Shown here: piece by piece, positions 1-8,963 of the stretch
Position numbering within the stretch: the first letter of the stretch is position 1
Layout of the letters: every line of letters starts with the position of its first letter
Assembly (NCBI RefSeq): GCF_022829685.1
Contig: NZ_JAKSYE010000085.1
Span: 1-64,000, forward strand
Length of the DNA: 64,000 nucleotides
Direction of reading: 5' to 3'
From: Methylobacterium sp. E-045
GTDB taxonomy: Bacteria; Pseudomonadota; Alphaproteobacteria; Rhizobiales; Beijerinckiaceae
Made by a program: the position numbers and the translations under genes
Notes under the pieces: model-generated
Told to the model about the DNA's origin: nothing
Databases searched by the model: none
What the model saw: the letters and a program-made list of their open reading frames with translations, nothing else

Positions 1-1251
1 TGACCAGTGAGCGTAGTGCGCCACCGAGGAGCAGCGTGACTTAGACTCGTTGGCACTACGACGGTCACCGGGGCTCCGGCCGTCCGCCTGCACCGTGCCG
101 CTGCGACCGTAATAAGAGAACGGGCCGACCGGCGTGGTGACGATGCCGTCGCCGCCGCCGAAGCCGGTGTCGATGCAGCCGTCGGCGTTGTAGCGCAGCA
201 GGGCGAAGTCGCCAGTCGAGCCGTTGTAGCTGTAGCCGGCCACGAGGATCCGGCCGTCCGCCTGCACCGTGACGCTGTAGCCGAAGTCGGAGGACGGGCC
301 GACCGGCGTGGTGACGATGCCGTCGCCGCCGCCGAAGCCGGTGTCGAGGGTACCGTCGGCGTTGTAGCGCACCAGCGCGAAGTCGTAATTCGAGCCGTTG
401 TGGCTGTATCCGGCGACGAGGATCCGGCCGTCCGCCTGCACCGTGACGCTGTAGCCGACATCAGAGGACGGGCCGACCCGCGTGGTGACGATGCCGTCGC
501 CGCCGCCGAAGCCGGTATCGAGGGAGCCGTCGCCGTTGTAGCGCACCAGCGCGAAGTCTTGATCCGCGTCGTTGTAGCTGTAGCCGGCCACGAGGATCCG
601 GCCGTCAGCTTGCACCGTGACGCTGTAGCCGCTGTCGGAGGACTGACCGACCCGCGTGGTGACGATGCCGTCGCCGGGCGTGCCGAAGGCGGCGGTGAGG
701 ATGCCCGCATAGGCCATGCGCGCAGCCGCCGTGAACGGAGGCGGCTCGGCGGCCGGTCCCACTTGCGTGTCGAGGGACCAGGAGCCGCCATGCTGCACCG
801 CGCCGATTGGATGGGACGCCGCCGACACCCCGGTCCCCGGCAATTCCGCCGCGAGGACGGCCAGGAAGCGGCGACCCAAGGCGCCGCGAGCGAGATCGCA
901 GGCGTAGAGTTGCAAGCGACCGTCCGGCGCCAGCGCGGCGGCGAGGGCGGCGAGGGATTCGCCTCGGCTCGGCAGGTCGTCCGCGCCGAGGCCCTCCGGC
1001 CCGATGGCGAGGCGACCCGGCGCGCCGTGGGCGACCACCGAGATCGTGCGCAGGCCCGCGGCTCCCGTTGCAGCCAGGGTTTCGGCCATCTGTGCGAGGC
1101 CATCGCGGGCGGGATCGAGCAGGTACGGGACCGCGCCCGGCACAAGGCCGGCCCACAGCGTGTCGAGGTCGGACACCCGCGCATCGATGAAGACGACGTC
1201 CGAGGCTGGTGCGAGGCGCGGATCGAGGGTGCCCGACGACGCGAGAGCCAT
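1..1251 (-). CDS. DUF4347 / delta-60 repeat surface protein, N-terminal part (runs off window)
   Basis: The reading frame is open from an ATG at 1251 to the window edge (417 codons, no stop), so only the N-terminal part is seen. Residues about 18-190 match the DUF4347 pattern: a VVFIDARVSDLDTL start, a LLDPARDGLAQMAE segment, a VVAHGAPGRL segment, and LQLYACDLARG. From about residue 205 onward there are delta-60-type repeats of 58 residues (QADGRILVAGYS, then FALVRYNADG, then DTGFGGGDGIVTT). In the families this combination is found in large exported or cell-surface proteins; the ligand is unknown. No signal peptide is visible, as is usual for proteins leaving by type I secretion, but no exporter is in view. 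The ribosome site is poor (AGGA 12 nt upstream). The last 25 codons (1-75) no longer follow the repeat, so the far end may be disrupted or misassembled. Confidence 0.75.
   Translation of the reverse strand, partial: MALASSGTLDPRLAPASDVVFIDARVSDLDTLWAGLVPGAVPYLLDPARDGLAQMAETLAATGAAGLRTISVVAHGAPGRLAIGPEGLGADDLPSRGESLAALAAALAPDGRLQLYACDLARGALGRRFLAVLAAELPGTGVSAASHPIGAVQHGGSWSLDTQVGPAAEPPPFTAAARMAYAGILTAAFGTPGDGIVTTRVGQSSDSGYSVTVQADGRILVAGYSYNDADQDFALVRYNGDGSLDTGFGGGDGIVTTRVGPSSDVGYSVTVQADGRILVAGYSHNGSNYDFALVRYNADGTLDTGFGGGDGIVTTPVGPSSDFGYSVTVQADGRILVAGYSYNGSTGDFALLRYNADGCIDTGFGGGDGIVTTPVGPFSYYGRSGTVQADGRSPGDRRSANESKSRCSSVAHYAHWS
77..684 (-). repeat. Tandem 174-bp coding repeats (delta-60 type)
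   Basis: The word cggccgtc recurs at 77, 251, 425 and 599, an exact 174-bp (58-codon) period. Units are almost identical at the DNA level, differing in a few codons such as the DADQ / GSNY / GSTG stretch. Such identity suggests recent duplication or gene conversion and makes the array prone to recombination and assembly error. Confidence 0.9.
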
Positions 1252-1689
1252 GCTGAAAGATATCCTAGAGGCAGTTCCGTCTCGAATAACCGCCTGGCGC
1301 CGCGGACCGACCCCCACATCGGTACGCGATCGCCTTCGCGGTTGGGATGAGCCGGAACGAAGCGCGATGAGCCTTGGATGATAGTGCTAAAAAAAACAGT
1401 ATCTGTCGGTGTCGAATTTTGCAACGATCAGTGTGGTTGACTCGTTGTTTCGCGCCGCACTGCCACACACGAGGCAACCTGGCAGTTCAACGATTGCATC
1501 GGAGCGATTATCTCCAGGAGACACTGACGCGTCTGATGATGACACTTGATAAAAATCGCCTCGCGTAAAAATTTCTGGCCGCAAATGAAATCGCCGGACG
1601 ATATCCAGGCTTAGAAGATCGCGGTATCGGGGCCGGACGTCTTCAACGCGATGGAGGCCGAGCCGCAAGTAACTCTGCCGCTCTCCCCC
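1252..1689. other. Intergenic, 438 bp, relatively AT-rich
   Basis: It separates the divergent-end surface-protein gene from the acyl-CoA dehydrogenase stop codon. It contains an A-run near 1388 and a lower GC content than the flanks. I see no convincing gene, RNA or hairpin. Short open frames here have no recognisable family and no ribosome site. Confidence 0.5.
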
Positions 1690-2916
1690 TCACACCCGCC
1701 CCAGCATCCGGTCGCTGATGATTCGCCGCTGGATCTCGCTGGTTCCCTCGAAGATCGTGGTGAGCCGCGCGTCGCGCCAGTAGCGTTCCACCCGCCGCTC
1801 GGTGGTGTAGCCGTTACCGCCGTGGAGCTGCATCGCCTGGTTGGTGACCCGCACCGCCATCTCGGTGGCCAGCAGCTTCACCTTGGCGGATTCGCTCTCG
1901 GCCGCCTCGCCCTCGTCGAGGAGGTGCGCCACCTGCTGCCAGTAGGCACGGGCCTGATCGACCTCCGCCGACATGTCGGCCAGTGCGAAGCGCAGGGCCT
2001 GGAACTCGCCGATCGGGTGGCCGAACTGCTCGCGCTCCTGCAGGTAGAGCTGGCAATCCTCCACCGCCGCGCGGGCGACGCCGACGGCGCGGGCGGCGGT
2101 GTGGACGCGGGCGATGTTGAGGCCGCGCTGCACCGAGGCGAAGCCGCCGGAATCCGCATCCGCGCCGCCATCGCCATAGAGGCCGGTGAGGCGGTCGCCC
2201 TCGGGCACGCGCACGCCGTCGAGTTCGAGCTCGAAGGTGAGGAAGCCGTGATAGCCGATCTTGTCGATGACATGGCCCGTCATGCCCTCTGGGAACGTGC
2301 CGGGCTTCTTGACCACGAGGAAGGGTTCCAGCCCGGCCGAGCGCGGCTCCCCCGGCTCCGGCTCGCGGGTACGGGCCAGGACCTCGATGAAGTCGGCGGC
2401 GAGGGCGAATCCGGCCCAGCGCTTGGTCCCGGTGAGCACCCATTCGTCCCCGTCGCGCACGGCGCGGGTCTGGACGCCGGCGAGGTCGGAGCCGGCGGTG
2501 GGCTCGGACAGGGCGATGCCGCCGATCCACTCGCCGCGGGCGGATTTCCGCAGCAGCGCGCGCCGGCGCTCGTCGTCGAGGGTCTGGGTGCCGAGGCCCT
2601 GGCCCCGCGCCAGGATGCTGCCGACGGAGAGCCAGGCGCGGGCCAACTCTTCCGAGACGAGGCAATATTCGAACACGCCGAGACCGAGCCCGCCCTGCTC
2701 GGCCGGGATGGTGATGCCGAACCAGCCCTTCTTCGCCATGGCGTCGATGAGGGAGCGCGGCATCTCGGCCTTCTGCCGGTCGAGTTCGTCGGCCAGCGGC
2801 AGCACCACGTCGCGGGCGAAGTTGCGGGCCTCCCGCTGGAGCCGGGCGCGCGCCTCGCTGCGCCAGGGCGAGAACAGTTCGGGCGGACGCGGCTGCTTCA
2901 ACTCCGACTTCGACAT
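1690..2916 (-). CDS. Acyl-CoA dehydrogenase family protein
   Basis: This 408-residue flavoprotein should catalyse FAD-dependent alpha,beta-dehydrogenation of an acyl-CoA thioester in the cytoplasm, passing electrons to ETF. The expected order is present: helical N-terminal domain, the middle beta-domain signature EPTAGSDL (138-145), and the C-terminal helical domain with LHGGNGY and the closing FEGTSEIQRR, where E390 sits at the catalytic-base position of medium-chain dehydrogenases. The start is the ATG at 2916, which has GGGAGG five bases upstream; the frame continues further upstream but into the neighbouring mocR-type gene and without homology. It lies 92 bp after the co-directional MocR-type gene. 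The acyl substrate cannot be told from sequence. Confidence 0.88.
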   Translation of the reverse strand: MSKSELKQPRPPELFSPWRSEARARLQREARNFARDVVLPLADELDRQKAEMPRSLIDAMAKKGWFGITIPAEQGGLGLGVFEYCLVSEELARAWLSVGSILARGQGLGTQTLDDERRRALLRKSARGEWIGGIALSEPTAGSDLAGVQTRAVRDGDEWVLTGTKRWAGFALAADFIEVLARTREPEPGEPRSAGLEPFLVVKKPGTFPEGMTGHVIDKIGYHGFLTFELELDGVRVPEGDRLTGLYGDGGADADSGGFASVQRGLNIARVHTAARAVGVARAAVEDCQLYLQEREQFGHPIGEFQALRFALADMSAEVDQARAYWQQVAHLLDEGEAAESESAKVKLLATEMAVRVTNQAMQLHGGNGYTTERRVERYWRDARLTTIFEGTSEIQRRIISDRMLGRV

Positions 2917-3008
2917 GGGTCCTCCCGACATCTTCTTCGAGCTTTGCCGTATCTCTTCAAAGCCTCGGTCCGGGCGGTGGGTTCCGGGCAGGTCGGGCGA
3001 GGCTGAAT

Positions 3009-4406
3009 TCAGGCGGCCGCCATGGCGTCTTCCAACACAGAAAACGTCCGCGGATCGGCGCAATGGGCCACGTTGAAGCGCAGGAACTCGCGGCCGCCCG
3101 TCCCGGCGCTGAAGGCGGCGCCGGGGGCCAGCACCACGTCCCTGGCGAGGGCGTGGCGCGCGATGTCGGCGGAATCGAGCCCGTCCGGCAGGCGCGCCCA
3201 CAGGAACACCCCCCCGCGCGGCTCGGTCCATAGCGTCAGGCCGCAACGCTCGAGACGGCGCGCCGTCTCGCCCATGGCGCGGGCGAGCTTTTCGCGGATC
3301 TCGGCGAGGTGGCGGCGATAGGCCCCGTCCGTGATGAGGCGGTGCATCAGCGTCGCCGAGAGATGTCCGTTGCCCAGGCTCAGAGCGAGCTTCAGGTCGA
3401 TCAGCCCCTCCACCCAGTCGGGGCGCAGGGCGATGTAGCCGCAGCGGATCGAGGCCGAGAGGGTCTTGGAGAAGCTCCCCACCGCGATCACCCGGTCGAG
3501 CCCGTCGAACCCCGCCAGGCGCGGGGCCGGATCGGCTTCGAGATCGCCGAAGATGTCGTCCTCGACGATCAGCATGTCGTGCGCCTCGGCGAGCTTGAGG
3601 ACGCGGTGGGCCACGGCCGGGGCCAGGGTGGCGCCGGTGGGGTTATGGAGTGCGGAATTGGTGAGGTAGAAGCGGGGCCGGTGCTCGACGATCAGCGTCT
3701 CGAGTTGCGCCACGTCCGGCCCGGAGGGTGTGAAGGGCACGCCCACCACCTTCGCCCGGTTTCCCCGCAGCAGCGCGTGGTAGTTGAAGTAGCACGGGTC
3801 ATCGACCAGCACGGCGTCGCCGGGGTCCAGGAGAAAGCGGCACAGCAGGTCGACGGCCTGCGTCGCCGAATCCGTCAGGACGATCTGGTCGGCCTGCGCC
3901 TCGACCCCCTTGTCGGCGAGCCGCCGGGCGATCTGGCTGCGCAGCGGCGGAAAGCCGAGGGGCTTGTCGTAGCAGATCAGGTTCGAGTCCGGGTCGCGGG
4001 CGATGTGGCGCAGGGCGCGCCGGATCGCCTCCTCGGGCATCCATGACGAGGGCAGCCAGCCGGAACCGGGCTTCAGCAGGTCCGGCCCGGCTTGCATCGA
4101 TTGCCGGGTGATCCAGAGCGGGTCCACGGCCCGGTCGAGCTGCGGCCCGATCTCCTTGAGGCAGAGCGGGCGGGTCTTGCCCGCCACGTAGAAGCCCGAG
4201 CCCCTCCGCGCGACGATGGCGCCTTCCGCGCCGAGGCGCTCGTAGGCCTCCACCACGGTGGATTTTGACACGCCCATGGATTCGGCAAAGGCCCGCACGG
4301 AGGGCAGCCGCGCGCCGGGCATGAGCTGGCGCCCGGCGATCCGCTCCGTGATCGCGGACGAGACCGTGTCCACAAGGGTGAGCGTGGTCCGCGCCGATCC
4401 CGCCAT
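3009..4406 (-). CDS. MocR/PdxR-type transcriptional regulator (GntR HTH + aminotransferase fold)
   Basis: This 465-residue protein has a GntR winged helix at about 10-75 (LPSVRAFAESMGVSKSTVVEAY) fused to a fold-type I PLP domain. The PLP elements are NPTG (255-258), the acidic VEDDIF (281-286) and the Schiff-base lysine K314 in SFSKTLSAS. MocR proteins sense PLP, amino acids or related amines and often control a divergent gene. The divergent neighbour here is a DUF1127 gene at 4526, and the 119-bp space between them holds two GTACTG direct repeats 35 bp apart, the arrangement used by GabR-type regulators. A role in vitamin B6 or amine metabolism is possible but nothing nearby proves it. An aminotransferase enzyme without regulation is unlikely given the clear HTH. 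Confidence 0.87.
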   Translation of the reverse strand: MAGSARTTLTLVDTVSSAITERIAGRQLMPGARLPSVRAFAESMGVSKSTVVEAYERLGAEGAIVARRGSGFYVAGKTRPLCLKEIGPQLDRAVDPLWITRQSMQAGPDLLKPGSGWLPSSWMPEEAIRRALRHIARDPDSNLICYDKPLGFPPLRSQIARRLADKGVEAQADQIVLTDSATQAVDLLCRFLLDPGDAVLVDDPCYFNYHALLRGNRAKVVGVPFTPSGPDVAQLETLIVEHRPRFYLTNSALHNPTGATLAPAVAHRVLKLAEAHDMLIVEDDIFGDLEADPAPRLAGFDGLDRVIAVGSFSKTLSASIRCGYIALRPDWVEGLIDLKLALSLGNGHLSATLMHRLITDGAYRRHLAEIREKLARAMGETARRLERCGLTLWTEPRGGVFLWARLPDGLDSADIARHALARDVVLAPGAAFSAGTGGREFLRFNVAHCADPRTFSVLEDAMAAA

Positions 4407-4408
4407 CT

Positions 4409-4449
4409 GTACTGCTCCACCGTCCGGACAATTCAGGCAAAGCGTACTG
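4409..4449. promoter_or_regulatory. Candidate MocR operator: GTACTG direct repeats, 35 bp apart
   Basis: GTACTG occurs at 4409-4414 (just 5' of the MocR start codon) and again at 4444-4449. An inverted GGACA (4426-4430) / TGTCC (4453-4457) pair overlaps them. GabR, the best-studied MocR protein, binds two direct repeats with about this centre spacing. Assignment is inferred from position and spacing. Confidence 0.45.
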
Positions 4450-4525
4450 GACTGTCCCTGTCTCCGCCAGGGTCTCCGGGCGCATCACGACCGAACGATC
4501 ACGACGGACGAGACGAGGACGACCG

Positions 4526-4816
4526 ATGACCACGCTCCTGAAGCAGCACTCCGCCGCCCATGCCGGCGATTTCGCCGGGCGCCTCGTACGGTTCGCGCGC
4601 CGGCTCCTGGCCAACGCCGCCGCCGGCTTGTCTCGCCAGGCCATCAATCGACGCGTCCTGCGCAAGCTCTCGGCGATGTCGGATCGCGAGCTAAAGGATA
4701 TCGGCCTGATCCGGCAGGACGTGGCGGATGCGGGCGCCGGGGAGACGGATGCCTCCCAGTTCCTGCTGAGCCGCCGGGCCGAGAGACGGGAGGCACGCCG
4801 CCCACCGGGTCGTTAA
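4526..4816 (+). CDS. DUF1127 domain protein
   Basis: This small (96 aa), arginine-rich, cytosolic-looking protein has the DUF1127 signature at about residues 43-75: VLRKLSAMSDRELKDIGL followed by RQDV. In alphaproteobacteria short DUF1127 proteins have been linked to RNA turnover and to phosphate and carbon metabolism; this one is longer, with an extra N-terminal region, and its function is not known. It is divergent from the MocR-type regulator across a 119-bp region carrying the candidate operator, so it is a plausible target. A paralogue of the same length lies 243 bp downstream. Confidence 0.75.
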   Translation: MTTLLKQHSAAHAGDFAGRLVRFARRLLANAAAGLSRQAINRRVLRKLSAMSDRELKDIGLIRQDVADAGAGETDASQFLLSRRAERREARRPPGR

Positions 4817-5059
4817 GATCTGATCAAGATGGCGGACCATGCATTATTGAGCATGACTTCGAATTCGCCATGCCGCCAAACCGGTCATTCGGGCGGTGAT
4901 TGAGGTTTATCCGTGGTCCGGTTCTACCAGACCTGCAGGCACCGCAAGTCTATTGAGGCTAAGTGTTCGAACGCACGTCAATCACGGCGGAGGGGGCGCA
5001 CATCACCCCCATCACCTTCCTCGTCGTGAACACGCGTCGAGCACTTGGATACTAGGATC

Positions 5060-5350
5060 ATGAACAGCACCCTCAACTGGACCCCGGGCGACGCAGCAGC
5101 CGAACAGGTCGGACGGGCCACCCGCGTCGTCGGCCGCCTCCTCACCAAGGCCATGTCCCTGGTTTCGCGCAACGACGTCGACGAGCGCGGCCTCGTGGAG
5201 CTCGGCTCGCTCTCCGAGCGGGAACTGAACGATATCGGCCTGACCCGCTGGGACGTCCTCGACGCCTACGACGCCCCCTCGCCCTCGGACGCCACGAAGG
5301 TGCTGCTCGCCCATCGCGCCGTCCGTCAGGTGACGCGCCGCTTCGCCTGA
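5060..5350 (+). CDS. DUF1127 domain protein (second copy)
   Basis: Like its upstream neighbour this is a 96-residue protein with a DUF1127 motif (LGSLSERELNDIGLTRWDV, about 48-66) in the middle and no signal peptide or membrane segment. I start it at the ATG 5060, with AGGA four to five bases upstream; a TTG at 5045 in frame would add only five residues. The two proteins share the motif and overall plan but little outside it, so the duplication is old or the pair was assembled separately. The 243-bp gap before it is large enough for its own promoter. Function unknown. Confidence 0.75.
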   Translation: MNSTLNWTPGDAAAEQVGRATRVVGRLLTKAMSLVSRNDVDERGLVELGSLSERELNDIGLTRWDVLDAYDAPSPSDATKVLLAHRAVRQVTRRFA

Positions 5351-5384
5351 ACCGCGTGCCGCTCCGCACCGGTGATGGATCCGA

Positions 5385-5424
5385 CACCGCCCCACCGCCC
5401 CATGCAGACGTGGCGGGGGCGGTG
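5385..5424 (+). terminator. GC-rich hairpin after DUF1127 gene
   Basis: CACCGCCCC...CCGCC at 5385-5399 pairs with GGCGG-GGGCGGTG at 5412-5424. There is no T-run, so it may act as a factor-dependent or processing hairpin rather than a classical terminator. Confidence 0.4.
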
Positions 5425-5451
5425 CCCCTGGTCTAAGAGGACGACAAGGCG

Positions 5452-7398
5452 ATGCGCCTGCGGCACCGGCCGCGGGCGACACCACTCCTCACAGACCGGA
5501 TCGACATGGCGAGCGCCTCCACCCATGTGAGCTTCCTGCCGCCGGTGCTGACCTTCCTGTCGGCGGCGGTCATCGGCGTGCCGATCTTCCGCCTCATCGG
5601 GCAGAGCGCGGTGCTTGGATACCTCGTCGCGGGCGTCGTCATCGGCCCCTTCGGCTTCTCGCTCATCGCCGAGCCGGAGACCGCCGCGAGCGTCGCGGAG
5701 CTCGGCGTCGTCCTCCTTCTCTTCATCGTCGGCCTCGAACTCGAGATTTCCCGGCTGATCTCGATGCGGCGCGACATTTTCGGGCTCGGTGCGGCACAGC
5801 TGCTGCTGTGCACCATTGTGCTGGCCGGCGCGGGCGCCCTGTTCGGGCTCTCCCCGGCCGCGAGCCTCGTCATCGGCGTCGCGCTGGCTCTGTCGGCCAC
5901 GGCGGTGGCGCTGCAGCTTCTCGAGGAGCGCGGGGACCTCGGCACGCCCTATGGCGGCCGCGCCTTCGCGGTGCTCCTATTCCAAGACATTTCCGTGGTG
6001 GCGATCCTCGCCCTGATGCCGCTCCTCGCCTCCACCGGCGGTTCCGGCGACGATGCGTGGCTCGGGCATGCGCTGACATCCACGGGAACCGTAGGCGCGG
6101 CCCTCCTCGCCGTGGTGCTGGTGGGCCGCTACGGCCTCAATCCGTTCTTCAGCCTGCTCGCGGCCAGCGGCGCGCGCGAGGTGATGACGGCGGCGGCCCT
6201 CCTCGTGGTGCTCGGCACCGCGATGCTCATGGAGCATGTCGGCCTGTCGATGCCCATGGGCGCCTTCCTCGCCGGCGTCCTGCTGGCCGAATCGAACTTC
6301 CGCCACCAGCTCGAGGCCGATATCGAGCCGTTCCGCGGCATGCTCCTCGGCCTGTTTTTCATGAGCGTGGGCATGTCCATCGACGGCGGCCTGTTGAAAA
6401 GCGCATGGCCCGCCCTGTTCGGGGCGACGGCGGCGGCCATCCTCATCAAGGTCGGGCTGGTGGCCGGCCTGTTCCGCCTGTTCGGCTCGCCCTGGCTCGA
6501 TGCGGTCCGCGGAGCGGCGATCCTCGCGCCGGCCGGCGAATTCGCCTTCGTGCTGCTGCCGGCGGGGGCCGAACTCGGCCTGATCGACCAGCCCTCCACC
6601 CGCTTCGCGGTGGCGCTGGCCGCCCTCACCATGCTGGTCGGCCCCGTCGCCGCCAAGGCCCTCGACGGCTACCTGTCCCGCCGCCGGCCGGAGGCGGCCG
6701 TGCAGGTGCCCGACCAGATCGAGAGCACCGAGGCCCGCGTCCTCGTGGTCGGCTTCGGCCGCTTCGGGCAGATCCTGACCCAGGTTCTCCTCGCCGAGGG
6801 GATCAGCGTCACGGTGATCGACAAGGACGTGGAGCAGATCCGCAGCGCCTCGCGCTTCGGCTTCCGCATCTATTACGGCGACGGCACCCGCCTCGACGTG
6901 CTGCGCGCCGCCGGGGTGGGCCGCGCGGAGCTCCTCTGCATCTGCGTCGACGACCCGCAGGCCGCCCTGAAGATCGTCGACATCGTCCACGAGGAATTCA
7001 CGGCGGTGCGCACCTATGTCCGCGCCTACGACCGCATGCATTCGGTGGAACTGATGAACCGGGACGTGGATTACCAGCTGCGCGAGACGGTGGAATCGGC
7101 CATCGCCTTCGGCCGCGCCACCCTGGAAGGGCTCGGCATCCCGGCGGAGGCCGCCGCCGCCACGGCCCAGGACGTGCGCAAACGCGACGTCGCCCGCCTC
7201 GTCCTTCAGCAGGCGGGGGCATTGCCGGAGGAATCGCGCTACGTGGGCGGCAGTCCCGAGATCAAGCCGGAGCCGCTCACCGTGCCCAAGCGTCCCTCGC
7301 GAGCCCTGAGCACCGAGACGCGGGACATCATCGGCATGGAGCGGCGCGAGGCGGCCACCCGCACGCTGCAACCCCAGGACACCCCGTCGGATGCCTGA
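5452..7398 (+). CDS. CPA2-family monovalent cation:proton antiporter (KefB/YbaL-like) with TrkA-N domain
   Basis: The 648-residue inner-membrane protein has about twelve to thirteen hydrophobic segments (residues about 25-410) typical of the Na+/H+ exchanger fold, then a cytosolic RCK/TrkA-N domain beginning VLVVGFGRFGQ (about 428-438, a Rossmann glycine motif) and extending to about 545. This is the layout of glutathione-gated or nucleotide-regulated K+ efflux systems such as KefB/KefC and YbaL. It should export K+ in exchange for protons, protecting against electrophiles or osmotic shifts. The start at 5452 has GAGG about ten bases upstream; an ATG at 5506 (MASAST) would place the N-terminus closer to the family norm. 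Its stop overlaps the following MATE gene by 8 bp, so the two are co-translated. Confidence 0.88.
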   Translation: MRLRHRPRATPLLTDRIDMASASTHVSFLPPVLTFLSAAVIGVPIFRLIGQSAVLGYLVAGVVIGPFGFSLIAEPETAASVAELGVVLLLFIVGLELEISRLISMRRDIFGLGAAQLLLCTIVLAGAGALFGLSPAASLVIGVALALSATAVALQLLEERGDLGTPYGGRAFAVLLFQDISVVAILALMPLLASTGGSGDDAWLGHALTSTGTVGAALLAVVLVGRYGLNPFFSLLAASGAREVMTAAALLVVLGTAMLMEHVGLSMPMGAFLAGVLLAESNFRHQLEADIEPFRGMLLGLFFMSVGMSIDGGLLKSAWPALFGATAAAILIKVGLVAGLFRLFGSPWLDAVRGAAILAPAGEFAFVLLPAGAELGLIDQPSTRFAVALAALTMLVGPVAAKALDGYLSRRRPEAAVQVPDQIESTEARVLVVGFGRFGQILTQVLLAEGISVTVIDKDVEQIRSASRFGFRIYYGDGTRLDVLRAAGVGRAELLCICVDDPQAALKIVDIVHEEFTAVRTYVRAYDRMHSVELMNRDVDYQLRETVESAIAFGRATLEGLGIPAEAAAATAQDVRKRDVARLVLQQAGALPEESRYVGGSPEIKPEPLTVPKRPSRALSTETRDIIGMERREAATRTLQPQDTPSDA

Positions 7399-8845
7399 CA
7401 CCCGCAAGGCGGCGGGAAATCCCGTCGTGCGACAGGAGGCCGGACGGTTCGTCACGGGATCGATCCTGCGGCACGTGGTGGTGATGACCGGCACGGGCTC
7501 CATCGGCCTGATGGCGATCTTCGTGGTCGACCTGCTCTCGCTGATCTACGTCTCGAAGCTCGGCGACCCGACGCTCACGGCGGCGGTGGGCTTTGCCACC
7601 ATCGTCCAGTTCTTCGCCATCGCCATCAATATCGGCCTGATGATCGCCGCCGGCGCCCTGGTCTCGCGGGCGATCGGCGCGGGCGACGAGGCGGGCGCGC
7701 GGCGTCTGGCCACCTCCGCGTCGATCCACGGCATCGTCGTGTCGGGCATCCTCGTCCTCGCGATGCTGCCGTTGCTGCCGTTCATCCTGTCCTGGATCGG
7801 CGCCGACGCCGCGACGCTTCCCGTGGCCGAGCGCTTCCTCTGGATCGCCCTGCCCTCGAACCTGCTCATGGGGCCGGGCATGATGTTCTCCGGCCTGCTG
7901 CGCGCCGTCGGCGCAGCGCGGCAAGCTATGTATGTGACGCTCGGCGGCGCCATCGTCACCGCCGGTCTCGATCCCCTCCTCATCTTCACAGCGGGTTTGG
8001 GGATCGACGGGGCGGCGATCACCACCTGCGTCGCGCGCGCGACCTTCGCCCTCATCGGCCTGTGGGGCGTGCGCCAGCACCGGATGCTGGCCGTCCCCAC
8101 ATGGGCGGACGTGATCGCGGACGCGCCCATCGTATTCAGGATCGCCCTGCCCGCCGTGCTCACCAACCTCGCCCCCTCGGTGGCGAGCGCCTTCATCGCC
8201 CATGCGCTCGCCAAGTTCGGCGCCGTGGCGGTGGCCGGAAACGTGGTGATCGACCGGCTGTCCCCGGTGGCCTTCGGCGGGCTCTTCGCCATGTCCGGCT
8301 CCATCGGTCCCATTCTCGGCCAGAACTGGGGGGCGAGGCGGTTCGACCGCATGCGCGGGGTGCTGCGGGACGGGGCGCTGGTGACGGCGACCTATGTGGC
8401 GGTGGTCTGGATCGCCCTGATCGTCCTTCGCGGACCGTTGACCAGCCTGTTCGAACTGACCGGCACCGCCGCCGACCTCTTCGTCTTCTTCTGCCTCGTG
8501 AGCGGGGGCGTGTGGTTCTTCACCGGGCTGCTGTTCCTCGCCAACGCCTCGTTCAACAACCTCGGCTTTCCCTTCCTGTCGACCTTCCTCAACTGGGGCC
8601 GGGCCACGATCGGGACCGTGCCCCCGGCCCTCCTCGGAGCCCATCTCTACGGCCCGGAGGGCATCATCGCCGGAGTCGGCTTCGGCTCGGTCGCCTTCGG
8701 TGCGATCGGGATCGCCCTCGCCTTCCGGACGGTGGCGCAGTTGGAGAAACGGGCCGGTGTCGCGCCGAAAATGGCATCGGAGGCCGATGCGGACGCCTCC
8801 GGGGGCGATATTCCGGCGCCGGAGAGGCCGAACGCACTGGTTTAG
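7391..8845 (+). CDS. MATE family efflux transporter
   Basis: A 484-residue polytopic membrane protein with twelve predicted helices in two related halves, matching the MATE (multidrug and toxic compound extrusion) family; the halves begin near VVVMTGTGSIG and IALPAVLTNLAPSVA. Members exchange Na+ or H+ for cationic drugs or metabolites. The ATG at 7391 lies inside the end of the antiporter gene, giving an 8-bp overlap, so both membrane proteins are one transcription unit. The hydrophilic tail after about residue 455 is unusual only in being acidic. The substrate cannot be inferred. Confidence 0.88.
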   Translation: MPDTRKAAGNPVVRQEAGRFVTGSILRHVVVMTGTGSIGLMAIFVVDLLSLIYVSKLGDPTLTAAVGFATIVQFFAIAINIGLMIAAGALVSRAIGAGDEAGARRLATSASIHGIVVSGILVLAMLPLLPFILSWIGADAATLPVAERFLWIALPSNLLMGPGMMFSGLLRAVGAARQAMYVTLGGAIVTAGLDPLLIFTAGLGIDGAAITTCVARATFALIGLWGVRQHRMLAVPTWADVIADAPIVFRIALPAVLTNLAPSVASAFIAHALAKFGAVAVAGNVVIDRLSPVAFGGLFAMSGSIGPILGQNWGARRFDRMRGVLRDGALVTATYVAVVWIALIVLRGPLTSLFELTGTAADLFVFFCLVSGGVWFFTGLLFLANASFNNLGFPFLSTFLNWGRATIGTVPPALLGAHLYGPEGIIAGVGFGSVAFGAIGIALAFRTVAQLEKRAGVAPKMASEADADASGGDIPAPERPNALV

Positions 8846-8963
8846 TGCCGGGACGGGCATGGTCGCGGGCTGGTAAGTCCGGCTGGGATGCGACAGAGTT
8901 CGCCCCTCGACAGCAGGCCGGGGCTTTTCGGCCTGGCCGCGATGGGATCATGAGGCCGCCGCC

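Noticed and set aside
77..684. Regular spacing considered as a CRISPR array
   Set aside because: The 174-bp period is coding (58 codons) with near-identical units and no short repeat/spacer alternation.
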